DNA of 46,019 bases from an uncultured Prevotellaceae bacterium. GTDB taxonomy: Bacteria > Bacteroidota > Bacteroidia > Bacteroidales > Bacteroidaceae. The position numbers and the translations under genes are program-made. Below the pieces are notes generated by a model. The model saw only the letters and a program-made list of their open reading frames with translations. It searched no databases and had not been told where the DNA came from. Each line of letters opens with the position of its first letter. Position 1 is the stretch's first letter. Where the stretch lies: positions 1 through 46,019 of the forward strand of contig CACXQL010000023.1 of assembly GCA_902769805.1 (NCBI GenBank), written 5' to 3'. Below are positions 8,616 through 16,976 of the stretch, in pieces.

Positions 8616-9208
8616 TGAGACGCATCACTACCATCATCATACTGTGTGCTGGCATTGTCATCAATGCCAGTGCACAGACTTATACTGAACGCGTACAGAA
8701 GAAGATTGACGGTCAGGGCTCGGTGACGATTCACCAGAGCGAGGATATCGACCGATTGGTGAATGATCCTAACGCGACAGGCACACAACCTCAGAAGACT
8801 GCCAACGACAAGAAGGTGACAGAACAGTCTCCAAGGAACAATAGTGATGCCCTGACGAAGAATAATCCCCAGCCGAAGAACCTGACAACCCAACAGACGG
8901 ACTCCGGCACCGAGGAAGAGAGCCCCCTGCAACCGAAAGCCACTCATAAGATTGTCGGTTACCGCGTACAGGCTTTCGCTGGTGGCAACTCCCGTAAGGA
9001 CCGCCAGATGGCTGAGCAGACACGCAATAACATCAAGGCTCATTATCCTAATGTACCTGTCTATGTCCATTTCTATTCCCCCAGATGGATCTGTCGTGTA
9101 GGTAACTACCGTTCCTACGAGGAAGCCCACCAGATGATGGTAAACCTCCAGAACCTCGGTTACAAACAGGCATCTGTCGTTAAAGGAAAAATAACTGCAT
9201 CTTATTAA
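8615..9208 (+). CDS. SPOR-domain secreted protein
   Basis: The 197-residue product starts at the ATG at 8615 (TAATG overlap with tpiA). A TTG three codons upstream is open but less likely. It has a signal peptide ([20 protein letters not shown]), then a polar, low-complexity linker rich in Gln, Asn and Thr, and a C-terminal SPOR domain of about 75 residues ([20 protein letters not shown], later [14 protein letters not shown]). SPOR domains bind peptidoglycan stripped of stem peptides at division sites, so a periplasmic envelope role is likely. Its stop overlaps the folE start in the same TAATG fashion. Confidence 0.87.
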   Translation: MRRITTIIILCAGIVINASAQTYTERVQKKIDGQGSVTIHQSEDIDRLVNDPNATGTQPQKTANDKKVTEQSPRNNSDALTKNNPQPKNLTTQQTDSGTEEESPLQPKATHKIVGYRVQAFAGGNSRKDRQMAEQTRNNIKAHYPNVPVYVHFYSPRWICRVGNYRSYEEAHQMMVNLQNLGYKQASVVKGKITASY

Positions 9209-9792
9209 TGAATCCGGAAACAGAATATAGAGAAGGACTTGAGGAACTTGCCGCACACTACAAGGATATCCTGACACTGCTTGGCGAGGATGTTGACAGG
9301 GAAGGACTGCAAAAGACCCCCATGCGGGTGGCAAAGGCGATGCAGGTACTCACCCGTGGCTATGCCATGGATGCCCATAAGGTACTGACCGATGCCCTCT
9401 TCAAGGAAGACTACAGCCAGATGGTCATCGTCAAGGACATCGATTTCTTCTCGCTATGTGAGCACCACATGATACCTTTCTACGGGAAGGTCCATGTCGC
9501 CTATATCCCCAATGGCTATATCACCGGACTGTCCAAGATCGCCCGTGTGGTAGATATCTATTCTCACCGTCTGCAAGTGCAGGAGCGTATGACCCTCCAG
9601 ATCAAAGAGTGCATCCAGCAGACCCTCCATCCCTTAGGTGTGATGGTGGTCGTCGAGGCACGTCATATGTGCATGCAGATGCGTGGTGTCGAGAAACAGA
9701 ATGCCATCACGACTACCAGTGACTTCTGCGGAGCCTTCAATCAGGCAAAGACCCGTCAGGAGTTCATGAACCTGATACATAACAAATCATAA
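9208..9792 (+). CDS. folE: GTP cyclohydrolase I
   Basis: This 194-residue protein converts GTP to 7,8-dihydroneopterin triphosphate, the first step to tetrahydrofolate (or queuosine precursors). The zinc ligands are visible: Cys84 and His87 in [10 protein letters not shown] and Cys155 in [10 protein letters not shown]. The [23 protein letters not shown] segment is the hallmark of type I enzymes. The length is normal. The start codon overlaps the SPOR-gene stop by one base. Confidence 0.97.
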   Translation: MNPETEYREGLEELAAHYKDILTLLGEDVDREGLQKTPMRVAKAMQVLTRGYAMDAHKVLTDALFKEDYSQMVIVKDIDFFSLCEHHMIPFYGKVHVAYIPNGYITGLSKIARVVDIYSHRLQVQERMTLQIKECIQQTLHPLGVMVVVEARHMCMQMRGVEKQNAITTTSDFCGAFNQAKTRQEFMNLIHNKS

Positions 9793-9807
9793 ATCGTAAA
9801 GACTATT

Positions 9808-10380
9808 ATGGAACAAGACACAAGAAACTCTTATAGAACCAAGGAGTCACTTTTCCAGGAGTTCTATCATAGCTGCTTAGGCAAGATTATCATCCTCCTC
9901 GCTTTCATCGGAGTCCTTCTGCTGATTGCCTTATTCACGAAGCCCTCCGACGAGAAGATGAGAAACGAGATGATGGACAATATCCGACAGTGCATCCAAG
10001 ACAATGACAGCATCAAGGGCGACGGTATCGATGATGCCGTGGCAAATTTCTCCCGTATCTTCACAAATGCAGACACGGCATTCAACGACAAGGAGGCTAT
10101 GGAGGCATTCGAAAAGTATAACAAACTGGAGATCTACCGTCATCCTTTCTATGTGACAGCACGCCTACGCAACAACCTCAACCCGGAGGGTATCCGCGTC
10201 GGAGTCGGTTTCTATAGGATGGTCATCCCCACCATCAAATATAGCGACATCATCCTGTTTATCAGTACTATCAAGAACTATAACAAGGAGCGCCTCATCG
10301 AGCCTTCCACACAAGATGAGTACGTCGGTGAGAATCCGAATATCAAGGAGTATCACTACTTAGGCGATCCCGACCAGTAA
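9808..10380 (+). CDS. Unknown single-pass membrane protein
   Basis: This is a 190-residue product of no family I recognise. One strong transmembrane helix lies at about residues 26-43 (KIIILLAFIGVLLLIALF) after a short polar N-terminus, with roughly 145 soluble residues behind it, presumably periplasmic. The soluble part is mixed helix and strand with no cysteine and no visible catalytic motif. It starts 15 nt after folE and is followed at once by a strong terminator, so it ends the operon. Confidence 0.7.
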   Translation: MEQDTRNSYRTKESLFQEFYHSCLGKIIILLAFIGVLLLIALFTKPSDEKMRNEMMDNIRQCIQDNDSIKGDGIDDAVANFSRIFTNADTAFNDKEAMEAFEKYNKLEIYRHPFYVTARLRNNLNPEGIRVGVGFYRMVIPTIKYSDIILFISTIKNYNKERLIEPSTQDEYVGENPNIKEYHYLGDPDQ

Positions 10381-10399
10381 GTATACACGTTACACAACG

Positions 10400-10430
10400 A
10401 AAGAAAGGGGTCTGATGACTCCTTTCTTTT
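10400..10430 (+). terminator. Rho-independent terminator after the folE operon
   Basis: A 13-bp stem (10400-10412 with 10417-10429, one G-U pair) with a TGAT loop ends in a T-rich arm, 20 nt after the stop of the unknown membrane protein gene. Confidence 0.85.
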
Positions 10431-10445
10431 GTTTACAAATTCATA

Positions 10446-10628
10446 AGGTAATGATATACCTGATGGCACACGTTTGAGGGACCATTGAGTTAGGCGGCAC
10501 CTATCGCCTCGATAGCCCCGAGCAAACGGGTCGATAGGCGGCACCTTTCGACCCGATAGGCGGCACCAAACTTTTGGATGTCTCCAATAAAAAAATACAG
10601 GTTTGTATCATCAGGTATATCATTACCT
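10446..10628. repeat. 183-bp element with perfect 20-bp inverted ends
   Basis: AGGTAATGATATACCTGATG at 10446-10465 is exactly repeated in inverted orientation at 10609-10628. The ends stop pairing one base outside and one base inside. No ORF with coding character lies between. The interior holds four 22-bp units (separate entry). The structure fits a MITE-like or other non-autonomous repeat. I see no clear target-site duplication. Confidence 0.75.
10491..10578. repeat. Four tandem 22-bp units (TAGGCGGCACC core)
   Basis: Units start at 10491, 10513, 10535 and 10557. Units 1, 3 and 4 begin with TAGGCGGCACC. Unit 2 is degenerate (TAGCCCCGAGC). Units 1-3 end in CGA and unit 4 in GGA. CGGGTCGA (10527-10534) and TCGACCCG (10548-10555) can pair, so the tract may also fold as a hairpin. 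Confidence 0.8.
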
Positions 10629-10670
10629 ATAATTATCATGCCAAAAGCACGCCAATTTAGATTATAAAAG

Positions 10671-10705
10671 AAATCCAAACTACTGATAATCAGCGGTTTG
10701 GATTT
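10671..10705 (-). terminator. Terminator downstream of tRNA-Pro
   Basis: AAATCCAAAC and GTTTGGATTT pair as a 10-bp stem around a partly self-complementary loop, followed on the minus strand by CTTTTATA. It sits 8 nt after the tRNA 3' end. Confidence 0.65.
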
Positions 10706-10713
10706 TCTTTTTG

Positions 10714-10786
10714 TCGGGATTACTGGACTCGAACCAGCGACCTCGCGCCCCCCAGACGTGTGCGCTACCAACTGCGCTAAATCCCG
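10714..10786 (-). tRNA. tRNA-Pro (anticodon GGG)
   Basis: The 73-nt minus-strand sequence folds as a cloverleaf. The acceptor stem CGGGATT pairs with AATCCCG, with C1-G72 as is typical for bacterial proline tRNA and discriminator A. The D arm is GCGC-AGTTGGTA-GCGC, the anticodon loop CTGGGGG has GGG at 34-36, and the T arm is GCTGG-TTCGAGT-CCAGT. CCA is not encoded. The anticodon stem CACGT/GCGCG has one A-C mismatch at the 28-42 position. Confidence 0.93.
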
Positions 10787-10934
10787 ATCCTAAATGGTTG
10801 CAAAGATGGTGCAAACCGAACGCAGAAAACTTGTTTTTTGCTGAGGTGCAGCCCATTTTCGCAAATGATTTTCTTAAAATCGTTTGCAAAGGTACGGCTT
10901 TATTTCGGGAATTGCAAATTTTTAACGGACTTTT

Positions 10935-10965
10935 TTTGTATTGTACTCACTATTTATTACCTTTG
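10935..10965 (+). promoter_or_regulatory. Promoter for aroA
   Basis: TTTG at 10935-10938, a 19-nt gap and TACCTTTG at 10958-10965 match the Bacteroidetes housekeeping consensus. The predicted start of transcription is about 25 nt before the aroA ATG. Confidence 0.75.
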
Positions 10966-10996
10966 TAACGTTATTATTGTAATAAGTAATAGAATC

Positions 10997-12253
10997 ATGC
11001 AATATATTATCACGGCACCAAGTCGTCTTCAACATACCGCCCAACTGCCAGCATCCAAGAGTATCAGTAACAGGGCACTGATTATCCACGCTCTCTCTGG
11101 AGGTACTATTCTCCCAGAAAACCTGTCGGACTGCGACGACACAGAGGTAATTGTATCTGCATTGAAAGACAATCCCTACGAGATCAATATCAAGGCAGCA
11201 GGTACTGCCATGCGCTTTATGACCGCTTACCTTTCCGTGAAAGACGGTGAGGAACATGTGCTGACAGGTACAGAGCGCATGAAGCACCGCCCGATTGGGG
11301 TGCTGGTAGATGCCCTGCGCTTCTTGGGAGCAGACATCAGCTATGTGGGAGAGGATGGTTTTCCTCCCCTGCTCATCCGAGGGAAGAAACTGGAAGGAGG
11401 TATCCTGGAAGTACCTGGCAACATCAGTTCCCAGTATATCTCCGCACTGCTGATGATTGGTCCAGCCCTAAAGAAAGGGCTGACTATCCGTCTGACTGGT
11501 GACATCATCTCACGTCCCTATATCGACCTGACCCTGTGGACGATGCGGGAGTTCGGTGCCGATGCGGAATGGAGTGACTTCGAAACTATCGAGGTACGTC
11601 CTCAACCCTATCATGAGAGAGCCTACTATATCGAGAACGACTGGAGTGCCGCTTCATACTGGTATGAGATGGTGGCACTCACAAGAGACAAAGATGCCTG
11701 TGTTCAACTGAAAGGACTGATGGACGGATCAAAACAAGGCGACTCCTCCGTACGCTATATCTTCAGTCTGCTGGGAGTAAAGACAGTCTTCGAGACGACC
11801 AGACAGGGAGAGCCTACCACTATCACCATCAGTCACTCGGGACGACGTGTACCCCGTATGGAATACGATTTCAATAACTCACCAGACCTTGCCCAGACTT
11901 TCGTGGTGACCTGCGCCCTCTTAGACATCCCCTTCCGTTTCAGGGGTCTCTCGACATTGAAGATCAAGGAGACAGACCGTATCGAGGCTCTAAAGAAAGA
12001 GATGCGGAAACTCGGTTATGTCATTCAGGATATCGACGGTTGTGAACTTGTATGGGACGGAGAGCGTTGTGAGCCCATGACGGAAGGTGGCATCGACACA
12101 TACGAAGATCATCGTATGGCACTTGCCTTCGCTCCCGTGTCACTGAGGATGGAGTCATTATGCATCAACCATCCGCAAGTCGTCACCAAGTCATATCCCT
12201 ACTACTGGAATGACCTGCGCAAGGCACAGTTTAGAGTAGAGAGTTCAGAGTAA
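10997..12253 (+). CDS. aroA: 3-phosphoshikimate 1-carboxyvinyltransferase (EPSP synthase)
   Basis: The product has 418 residues from the ATG at 10997. The frame is open further upstream, but that part lies across the promoter and has no family similarity. It transfers enolpyruvyl from PEP to shikimate 3-phosphate in the aromatic amino acid pathway. Visible signatures are LPASKSISNRALI at the N-terminus, KAAGTAMRFMTAYL (the PEP-binding GTxxRF region), KIKETDRIEALKKE and EDHRMALAFAP near the C-terminus. The last codons (VESSE) and the TAA lie in a 28-bp heptamer tract, so the true family C-terminus has been replaced or extended slightly. Confidence 0.95.
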   Translation: MQYIITAPSRLQHTAQLPASKSISNRALIIHALSGGTILPENLSDCDDTEVIVSALKDNPYEINIKAAGTAMRFMTAYLSVKDGEEHVLTGTERMKHRPIGVLVDALRFLGADISYVGEDGFPPLLIRGKKLEGGILEVPGNISSQYISALLMIGPALKKGLTIRLTGDIISRPYIDLTLWTMREFGADAEWSDFETIEVRPQPYHERAYYIENDWSAASYWYEMVALTRDKDACVQLKGLMDGSKQGDSSVRYIFSLLGVKTVFETTRQGEPTTITISHSGRRVPRMEYDFNNSPDLAQTFVVTCALLDIPFRFRGLSTLKIKETDRIEALKKEMRKLGYVIQDIDGCELVWDGERCEPMTEGGIDTYEDHRMALAFAPVSLRMESLCINHPQVVTKSYPYYWNDLRKAQFRVESSE

Positions 12254-12260
12254 AGAGTTT
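12233..12260 (+). repeat. Heptamer tract at the aroA stop (AGAGTNN)
   Basis: Four units (AGAGTAG, AGAGTTC, AGAGTAA, AGAGTTT) span the end of aroA. The TAA stop at 12251-12253 is part of unit 3. The tract ends 2 nt before the next ATG. Confidence 0.85.
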
Positions 12261-12262
12261 TT

Positions 12263-15200
12263 ATGACGTTCGCCCTCATCATCATAGGTTCCATTATTCT
12301 ACTCGGCGTGATTGCCGCCCTTCTCTCATGGGGTGACAAGGACGAGCCTGTCGTCAAGAGTGAGGGCGACTGCGGTTCATGCAGCAGCAGGGCGGAGTGT
12401 AAACTCGCTGATCTCGTTAATAAAGGAGCGAGGAGTGAGGAACGAGGAGTGAGGAACGAGTGCCGTCACGATGCCGTGGGTATGATATTGGTATTCTCTC
12501 TTCTCTTTCCTCTTTCCTCTCTCCTCATTACAAGCTGTTCCACCAAGAAAAATACGGCAACCACCCGCTGGTGGCATTCTTTCAATGCCCGTTATAACAC
12601 TTACTTTAACGGTTCGCAGGCTTTCATCGAGGGCAGTCTGGAGAAAGAGACAGGTAATCATGACGACCACACTCAGTTAATACCGCTGTATACCGTTGCC
12701 AACAAGAACAGCAAGACACTGGGCAGCAGTCAGTTTGACCGTGCCATTGAGAAGTCAGAGAAAGCTATCCGCAGACATAGTATCAAGACACGTCCCGAAT
12801 GGAACAAAAGACGCCGCAAGACACAGAAAGACATCGAATGGCTCTCCCGGCGCGAATACAATCCCTTCCTGTGGCATGCCTGGATTCTGTTGGGTAAGTC
12901 GCAGTTCCAGAAAGGTGAGTTCGAAGAGGCTGCTGCTACCTTCGGTTATATGGCACGTCTCTATCAGACACAACCTACTATCCTCGCCCGTGCTAGGGCA
13001 TGGCAAGCCAAATGTTATGTGGAGATGGACTGGCTCTATGAGGCAGAGGATCTGATCACCAAGCAACGGCGTGACTCTATTCCCTATCGAGCAATGGCAG
13101 ACTGGGACTATACCCTTGCCGATTACTATATCCATCATGAGAGCTGGCCAGAGGCGGTCACTTATCTGCGCAAGGCTATCCGTCATGAGAGACGGAGAAA
13201 ACAGCGCGCCCGAATGTGGTTCCTCATGGGACAGATTGAATCCCTGCAGGGACATCGCCAACAGGCATACGATGCCTACCGCCACGTGATACGCCTCAGT
13301 CCTCCCTATGAGTTAGAGTTCAATGCACGTATCGCCCAGAGTGAGGTGATGGCAGTGACTGACGCACGAAAGACCATCAGTCGACTGAGACGCATGGCAG
13401 CCTCCGACAATAACAAAGACTATCTGGACCAGGTCTATTATGCCATTGGAAATATCTATCTTAGCCAACGTGACACTGCCCGTGCCATTGCCGCATACGA
13501 GAAAGGAAACGAGAAAGCCACGCGTAGCGGAACGGAGAAAGGTGTGCTGTTGTTACAGTTAGGTAATCTCTATTGGCAAAAAGAGAAATACAGTGACGCA
13601 CGACGGTGCTATGGAGAGGCTATCGGTCTGTTAGATCAGGACCGCCCCGGCTATAAAGAGCTGGCACAACGCTCCAAAGTGCTGGACGAACTTGTCCCCT
13701 ATACGGAAGCCATCCATCTGCAGGACTCCCTGCAGCAACTGGCTGCCATGCCAGAGGCAGAGCGCAACAAAGCCATCGACCGTGTCATCGAGGAACTCAT
13801 TAAGAAAGAGAAAGAGGAGAAACGCGCCCAGCAGGAGGCAGAGGCAGAGATGCAGCTGGCACAACGTGGAGGCCAGGGGAACACACAGCCTCAAAACCAG
13901 ATACGTCCCAACCAGCCTGTCCAAACAGGTCCGCAAAGCAATATCTGGTATTTCTATAACCCTCAGACCGTCAGTCAGGGTAAACAACGCTTTGAACAGC
14001 AATGGGGACGACGACCCAATGCCGATAACTGGCAACGCTCCAATCTCACTGTTCTGAAGATGGACTCGGAGGACTCTGAGGACTCTGAGAACTCAGAGAA
14101 CTCGGAGAGCTCTGACCAAAACACCGTGACTGGCGATTCCATTGCCAGCAACCCCGTGGATAGTGCCGCTTCTGATCCCCACACCCGTGAGTACTACCTG
14201 GCACAGATACCATTCACTGAAGAGCAAAAGGCTGCCAGTGATGCCATCATCATGGAGTCACTGCTCAAGGCAGGCATCATCCTCAAAGACAAACTGGATA
14301 ACCTGTCACTCAGTCACAAGATGCTCTACCGTCTTGTCTATCAGTACCCCGACTATGAACATAATGACGAGGCATGGTATCACCTCTACCTCATCTATGC
14401 ACGACAAGGACGATGGGACGAGGCGAATGATGCCCTCGAGCAGATGAGACAACGGCATGCGGAAAGCCAGTGGACTATCCTGCTCTCCGATCCATACTAT
14501 GCGGAGAACCAACGGTTCGGACAACATATCGAAGACTCCCTTTACGCTGCTACCTATAACGCTTTCAGGGAAGAACGCTATCGGGAGGTGGAGACTAACG
14601 TACTGCTCTCAGCACAACGGTTCCCGACAGGACAGCACCGCGCCAAGTTCCTGTTCATAGAAGGTCTGAGCCTATTGAATAACCAAAGAGCCGACAGCTG
14701 TTTGGCACGTATGAAGGAGATCGTGGAGAAATACCCAGAAAGTGAAGTCAGCGACATGGCAGGACAGATTGTCAAGGGTGTCCAACAAGGAAGACGGCTA
14801 CAGGGTAACAGGATGACGGCAGGAGACATCTGGAGACAACGTCAGAATCTGGAACATCCGGATGACTCCGTCCATATCGACACACTCAGCACAGAACGAG
14901 ATGTACGCTATGCCTTCATCCTCGCCTACTCCCCTGACAGCGTCGACCAGAACCAGTTGTTGTACGACATCGCGAAGTATAACTTCACCAGCTACTTGGT
15001 CCGTAACTTCGAGATTTCTGTAGATACAGACGGGCCCATCAGCAGGATGATTGTCACAGGATTCCTCAGCTATGACGAGGCCTTGCAGTATGCGCGCCAG
15101 CTTTATGCCAACCTGCAGATGAGTCAAAGGCTGGCTGGCTGCCGGCGTATCATCATCAGTGAGCAGAACATGCCACTGTTGGGTACGGCATTCAGCTACG

Positions 15201-15415
15201 ACGACTACGATATCTTCTTCGACCAAGAGTTGGCGCCAGTAAAGGTCACCAACGAGCAACTGCTGAACCAACCCGAGATCATTATTGAGGAACCTGATGA
15301 TGACGACATCCCACAACAGGAGCAACAACAGGAAGGCGATGACGATCTCTTCCCCATGGAAGGGACACCGCAGAATATGGAGACCATTGATTTTGACGAT
15401 GACTTCTATTATTAA
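12263..15415 (+). CDS. porW: PorW/SprE-like type IX secretion TPR lipoprotein, fused in frame to a small CGSC membrane protein
   Basis: The open frame encodes 1050 residues. Residues 1-54 look like a separate small membrane protein (one helix, then GDCGSCSSRAECKLADL). A heptamer-repeat linker follows. From Met74 (12482) there is a lipoprotein signal with lipobox LITSC, then the PorW/SprE signature TTRWWHSFNARYNTYFNGSQ. Two TPR-like regions (about 190-440 and 690-850) are separated by a coiled, Gln-rich and DSE-repeat linker, and the end is very acidic. In Porphyromonas and Flavobacterium PorW/SprE is an essential periplasmic lipoprotein of the type IX secretion machine. The porX-like gene follows 17 nt later. 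I think translation may begin at 12482 for the lipoprotein. Whether the fused frame is used is open. Confidence 0.8.
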   Translation: MTFALIIIGSIILLGVIAALLSWGDKDEPVVKSEGDCGSCSSRAECKLADLVNKGARSEERGVRNECRHDAVGMILVFSLLFPLSSLLITSCSTKKNTATTRWWHSFNARYNTYFNGSQAFIEGSLEKETGNHDDHTQLIPLYTVANKNSKTLGSSQFDRAIEKSEKAIRRHSIKTRPEWNKRRRKTQKDIEWLSRREYNPFLWHAWILLGKSQFQKGEFEEAAATFGYMARLYQTQPTILARARAWQAKCYVEMDWLYEAEDLITKQRRDSIPYRAMADWDYTLADYYIHHESWPEAVTYLRKAIRHERRRKQRARMWFLMGQIESLQGHRQQAYDAYRHVIRLSPPYELEFNARIAQSEVMAVTDARKTISRLRRMAASDNNKDYLDQVYYAIGNIYLSQRDTARAIAAYEKGNEKATRSGTEKGVLLLQLGNLYWQKEKYSDARRCYGEAIGLLDQDRPGYKELAQRSKVLDELVPYTEAIHLQDSLQQLAAMPEAERNKAIDRVIEELIKKEKEEKRAQQEAEAEMQLAQRGGQGNTQPQNQIRPNQPVQTGPQSNIWYFYNPQTVSQGKQRFEQQWGRRPNADNWQRSNLTVLKMDSEDSEDSENSENSESSDQNTVTGDSIASNPVDSAASDPHTREYYLAQIPFTEEQKAASDAIIMESLLKAGIILKDKLDNLSLSHKMLYRLVYQYPDYEHNDEAWYHLYLIYARQGRWDEANDALEQMRQRHAESQWTILLSDPYYAENQRFGQHIEDSLYAATYNAFREERYREVETNVLLSAQRFPTGQHRAKFLFIEGLSLLNNQRADSCLARMKEIVEKYPESEVSDMAGQIVKGVQQGRRLQGNRMTAGDIWRQRQNLEHPDDSVHIDTLSTERDVRYAFILAYSPDSVDQNQLLYDIAKYNFTSYLVRNFEISVDTDGPISRMIVTGFLSYDEALQYARQLYANLQMSQRLAGCRRIIISEQNMPLLGTAFSYDDYDIFFDQELAPVKVTNEQLLNQPEIIIEEPDDDDIPQQEQQQEGDDDLFPMEGTPQNMETIDFDDDFYY
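12424..12458 (+). repeat. Heptamer tract joining the small CGSC protein to PorW
   Basis: Five units in register (AGGAGCG, AGGAGTG, AGGAACG, AGGAGTG, AGGAACG), in frame, encode the ARSEERGVRNE linker. The words match the cca tract at 4072-4099. Confidence 0.87.
12498..12525 (-). repeat. Heptamer tract in the PorW signal peptide
   Basis: Read on the minus strand, the units are AGGAGAG, AGGAAAG, AGGAAAG and AGAAGAG. On the coding strand the tract is pyrimidine-rich and supplies the Ser/Leu/Phe hydrophobic core before the lipobox. Confidence 0.75.
14062..14115 (+). repeat. 9-bp tract encoding a DSE/NSE linker in PorW
   Basis: Six 9-bp units (GGACTCGGA, GGACTCTGA twice, GAACTCAGA, GAACTCGGA, GAGCTCTGA) encode DSE and NSE triplets, an acidic spacer between the two TPR-like halves. 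The period is a multiple of three, so unit changes would not shift the frame. Confidence 0.85.
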
Positions 15416-15432
15416 TATAAATAATGTAAACA

Positions 15433-16974
15433 ATGACAAACGGACTATTACTCTGGGCTGACGATGAGATGGAGCTGTTGCGTCCACATCTCCTTTTCCT
15501 TGAGAAGAAAGGCTATGAGGTGGTTACCGTCACCAATGGCATCGATGCCATTGAAGAATGCAGGCAACGGACTTTCGACCTTGTACTTTTAGACGAGATG
15601 ATGCCTGGTCTGACAGGACTGGAGACACTGCAGCGTATCAAGGAGCTGCAACCTACTGTTCCCGTTGTCATGGTGACGAAGAGCGAGGAAGAGAATATCA
15701 TGAATCAGGCGGTAGGACAGAATATTGCCGACTACCTCATCAAACCTGTCAACCCCAACCAGATTCTGCTCACACTCAAGAAATTCATTCACCGGCGCGA
15801 GATTGTGGCAGAAGTGACACAGAATGCCTATCAGCAACAGTTCCAGCAACTCAGTATGCAGATGATGGACTGCCAAACATGGAACGACTGGGCAGATCTG
15901 TATCGCCAACTGGTACGCTGGGAACTCCAGCTCTCAGCCACCGACTCCGCAATGGCTGATATGTTGCGGATGCAGAAAGAGGAAGCGAACATCGGATTCA
16001 CCAAGTACGTCAAGAAGAACTATCTGGACTGGCTGGAGAAGAGAGAGGTGATGATGAGTCCGGATATCTTCAAACAAGAGATCTTCCCACATCTGACCGC
16101 TGGAGAGAAAGTCTTCTTGATAGTATTGGATAACTTCCGTTATGACCAGTGGAAGACGATAGAGGCAGAGCTTGCCGACTTTGAGATTGACGAACAGCTC
16201 TATTGCAGCATCTTGCCAACAGCCACACAGTATGCACGTAACGCCATCTTCTCAGGACTGATGCCTGACCAAATCGCCCGTATGTTCCCTGACCTGTGGG
16301 TGGATGAGGACGAAGAAGAGGGAAAGAACCTCAACGAGGCACCGCTCATCCAGACACAGATAGAGCGTTTTAGACGCCATGATACCTTCTCCTATCATAA
16401 GATCAACACCACTGATGACGCTGAACGCTATATGAACCAGATTGCCTCATTAGGGAAAAACGACCTGAATGTAGTGGTAATTAACTTCATTGACATGCTC
16501 TCCCATGCCCGTACGGAGTCCAAGATGGTACGTGAACTGGCACATGACGAAGCGGCATACCGTTCGCTGACCTTGTCGTGGTTCCGCCATTCTATCATGT
16601 CACAGTTGTTACGCCAACTGGCACAGACAGACTACCGTATCGTCATCACGACGGATCACGGATCTATCCGTACCGACTCTCCCGTAAAGATTGTGGGAGA
16701 CCGCAACACCAACACCAACCTACGCTATAAACTCGGCAAGAATCTCTCATACGACAACAAAGACCTGTTTGTCATCAAGGAACCGCAGAAAGCATACCTT
16801 CCCTCACCTAACCTGTCGACAAGCTATGTGTTTGCCACAGGCGACAGATTCTTCGCCTATCCTAACAACTACAATTATTACGTCACCTATTACAAGAATA
16901 CCTTCCAACATGGAGGCATCTCCATGGAGGAGATGATGATACCGTTTGTCACACTTAAAAGAAAGAACAGATAA
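15433..16974 (+). CDS. porX: PorX-like response regulator with PglZ domain
   Basis: This 513-residue protein has an N-terminal receiver domain (acidic pocket Asp10-Asp11, phospho-acceptor Asp54 in LVLLDEMMPG, Thr82, Lys104). A helical linker follows, then a PglZ domain of the alkaline phosphatase superfamily with DNFRYDQWKTIEAEL, NFIDMLSHAR, TTDHGSIRTDSP and QHGGISMEEMMIP. PorX regulates and binds the type IX secretion machine in Porphyromonas. Its PglZ domain has been shown to be a zinc phosphodiesterase. Lying directly after the porW-like gene, it supports assignment of both to type IX secretion. The sensor kinase partner (PorY) is not in this window. Confidence 0.9.
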   Translation: MTNGLLLWADDEMELLRPHLLFLEKKGYEVVTVTNGIDAIEECRQRTFDLVLLDEMMPGLTGLETLQRIKELQPTVPVVMVTKSEEENIMNQAVGQNIADYLIKPVNPNQILLTLKKFIHRREIVAEVTQNAYQQQFQQLSMQMMDCQTWNDWADLYRQLVRWELQLSATDSAMADMLRMQKEEANIGFTKYVKKNYLDWLEKREVMMSPDIFKQEIFPHLTAGEKVFLIVLDNFRYDQWKTIEAELADFEIDEQLYCSILPTATQYARNAIFSGLMPDQIARMFPDLWVDEDEEEGKNLNEAPLIQTQIERFRRHDTFSYHKINTTDDAERYMNQIASLGKNDLNVVVINFIDMLSHARTESKMVRELAHDEAAYRSLTLSWFRHSIMSQLLRQLAQTDYRIVITTDHGSIRTDSPVKIVGDRNTNTNLRYKLGKNLSYDNKDLFVIKEPQKAYLPSPNLSTSYVFATGDRFFAYPNNYNYYVTYYKNTFQHGGISMEEMMIPFVTLKRKNR

Positions 16975-16976
16975 TC

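Noticed and set aside
8486-9334. 282-codon frame on the minus strand
   Set aside because: It is antisense to tpiA, the SPOR gene and folE, which have clear family motifs.
10491-10578. CRISPR array
   Set aside because: The 22-bp units are directly adjacent without spacers of constant size, and no cas genes are present.
10490-10889. Short minus-strand frames over the tRNA and the 22-bp repeats
   Set aside because: They are open by chance across tRNA-Pro and the repeat element.
10838-10996. N-terminal extension of aroA by 53 codons
   Set aside because: It covers the aroA promoter and has no similarity to EPSP synthase.
14798-15487. 229-codon frame on the minus strand
   Set aside because: It is antisense to the end of porW and the start of porX; its acidic/hydrophobic pattern mirrors the PorW tail.
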